Source: UBA6164 sp964527325 (GTDB taxonomy: Bacteria; Patescibacteriota; Gracilibacteria; BD1-5; UBA6164). From it: a stretch of DNA of 26,930 nucleotides. Location: NCBI GenBank assembly GCA_964527325.1, contig CAZGNU010000018.1:1-26930 (forward strand), in the 5' to 3' direction. The translations under genes and the position numbers were made by a program. Below, in pieces: positions 26,077 through 26,930 of the stretch; position 1 is the stretch's first letter, and every line of letters begins with the position of its first letter. The notes beneath the pieces are model-generated. The model worked only from the letters and a program-made list of their open reading frames with translations. It was not told where the DNA came from and did not search any database.

Positions 26077-26930
26077 ATGAAATTTGTATTATCAACTATA
26101 GCTTGAGTAGAATCTATAGCTAAAAAGGAAATAGAAAAACAGTGAGGAAAAATAGAAAATATAGTTGATAGACTCATTACTTTTTCTGGTGAGAAAAATT
26201 TGATAGCAAGAGTAAATTTTTGGTCGAGAGTAGGGAATAAGCTGTATTTATTATTAGCTGAAGAAGAAAACGTGACAGATTTTGATTCTATGTTTGATAT
26301 TATAAAGGATATAAACTGGAAAAGATATTTTAAAAAAGATTTTCCTATAGTAGTAAAATCAAGCTCTGTAAGAAGTGAACTTTTTTCAGCTAGAACTATT
26401 CAGAGTCTATGAAAAAAAGCAATAGTAAAATCTTTGGTATGAGAAAGATGAGTTGTAAATGAAGATGAAAATTTAGAAAAAATGGAGATTTTAGTTTTAT
26501 TAATAGATAATAAACTAAGAATATTATTAAATACTTCAGGGAAAGCTTTACATATGAGAGGTTATAGAACACAAGCTTGAGAAGCACCAATAAAAGAATC
26601 ACTTGCTGCAGCTTTAGTTTTATTATCAAACTGGAGATTTAAAAATAATTTTTATGATCCTTTTTGTGGTTCATGAACAATCCCTATAGAAGCATACATG
26701 ATAGCAAAAAATATAGCTCCATGATTAAAAAGAGCATTTGCATACGAGAGACTATGACTTTTAGACTGGGAATCATCAGAAAATGAAAGAGCACTAGCTA
26801 GAAAAAAAACGTTTGAATGAGATTACAGCATTTTTGCCAGTGATATAGATCCAGAAATTGTTGAGCTCGCAAAGGAGAATGCTGCAAGAGCATGAATAGC
26901 CTGAGAAATAAATTTCGAACAAAAGGATTT
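26077..26930 (+). CDS. 23S rRNA guanine N2-methyltransferase, RlmL/YpsC type (3' truncated by window)
   Basis: The visible 284 residues have an N-terminal THUMP-type region (MKFVLSTIAGVESIAKKEI, ARVNFWSRVGNKLYLLL, then IDWxx-like DINWKRYF and VVKSSSVRSELFSART). The Rossmann methyltransferase domain follows: NTSGKALHMRGYR, APIKESLAAALVLLSNW, FYDPFCGSGTIPIEA and IFASDIDPEIVELA. The DP..GSGT motif with a UGA-coded Gly is the S-adenosylmethionine site. The family methylates G2445 of 23S rRNA in E. coli (RlmL), with related enzymes in other bacteria. The typical THUMP-plus-methyltransferase order is kept. The frame runs off the window end. Confidence 0.85.

Noticed and set aside
283..26629. Many short ORFs ending at UGA that look like broken genes or pseudogenes
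   Set aside because: They are fragments of longer genes once UGA is read as Gly; reading frames and family motifs continue across the UGA codons.
1..26930. UGA as tryptophan (mycoplasma code 4)
   Set aside because: UGA aligns to invariant glycines of well-known motifs (SecA P-loop, YbeY, ferredoxin, RuvA), not to tryptophan positions. TGG encodes Trp in the same genes.
1..26930. tRNA, rRNA and CRISPR arrays
   Set aside because: The longer intergenic gaps were scanned by eye; no cloverleaf with a T-loop, no rRNA sequence and no regularly spaced direct repeats were seen.

Overview
The window is very AT-rich DNA from a bacterium that reads UGA as glycine (genetic code 25). With UGA read as a stop, nearly every gene breaks into pieces. 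With UGA read as glycine, long recognisable proteins appear, and many UGA codons fall on invariant glycines: both glycines of the SecA Walker A loop, the YbeY HxxxHxxGYDH glycine, the ferredoxin CxGCGxC glycine and the QueH YCGC glycine. This code, the gene content and the lack of Shine-Dalgarno sequences point to Candidatus Absconditabacteria (SR1) or Gracilibacteria (BD1-5) of the Candidate Phyla Radiation. I cannot choose between the two. UAA and UAG are the only stops used, and all CDS below were called that way.

Layout. 1-823: the tail of a diversity-generating retroelement (reverse transcriptase C-terminus overlapping avd). 1035-1805: a TIM-barrel sugar isomerase-like protein, followed by a 109-bp palindromic double element. 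1920-8296, minus strand: a long run transcribed as ybeY, PrgI-like, TraC/VirB4 N-terminal-like, VirB2-like pilin, a membrane protein, a YvlD-type membrane protein, secG, a family-5 solute-binding protein and a polytopic membrane protein. 8344-8610: a strong promoter, a probable structured small RNA and a strong terminator. 8660-9570: ferredoxin and a type IV pilin-like protein. 9630-12651, minus strand: an mtaB, lspA, 6-TM protein, AMMECR1 operon. 12728-15420, plus strand: an RNase HII-QueH fusion, a small ORF, a P-loop nucleotide kinase and an unknown protein. 15426-18272, minus strand: a large membrane-anchored PKD-repeat protein. 18383-21028, minus strand: secA. 21153-26930, plus strand: an orphan PemK-like toxin, ruvA, rmuC, a methyltransferase, a large membrane protein of unknown function, and the start of an RlmL-type rRNA methyltransferase cut by the window end.

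Two features stand out. First, a family of short GC-rich palindromic elements lies between genes as an inverted pair and also in frame inside four protein genes (mtaB, rnhB-queH, the PKD protein, a methyltransferase). Three of these insertions have the same orientation and the same reading frame, giving Pro-rich then Glu-rich peptides like the palindromic elements of Rickettsia. Second, the RNase HII-QueH fusion and the unassigned promoter-RNA-terminator unit near 8.4-8.6 kb have no obvious precedent I can cite. The remaining genes are housekeeping (protein export, rRNA and tRNA modification, recombination) or cell-surface functions (pili, secretion, surface proteins), as expected for a small-genome, host-dependent or scavenging bacterium.
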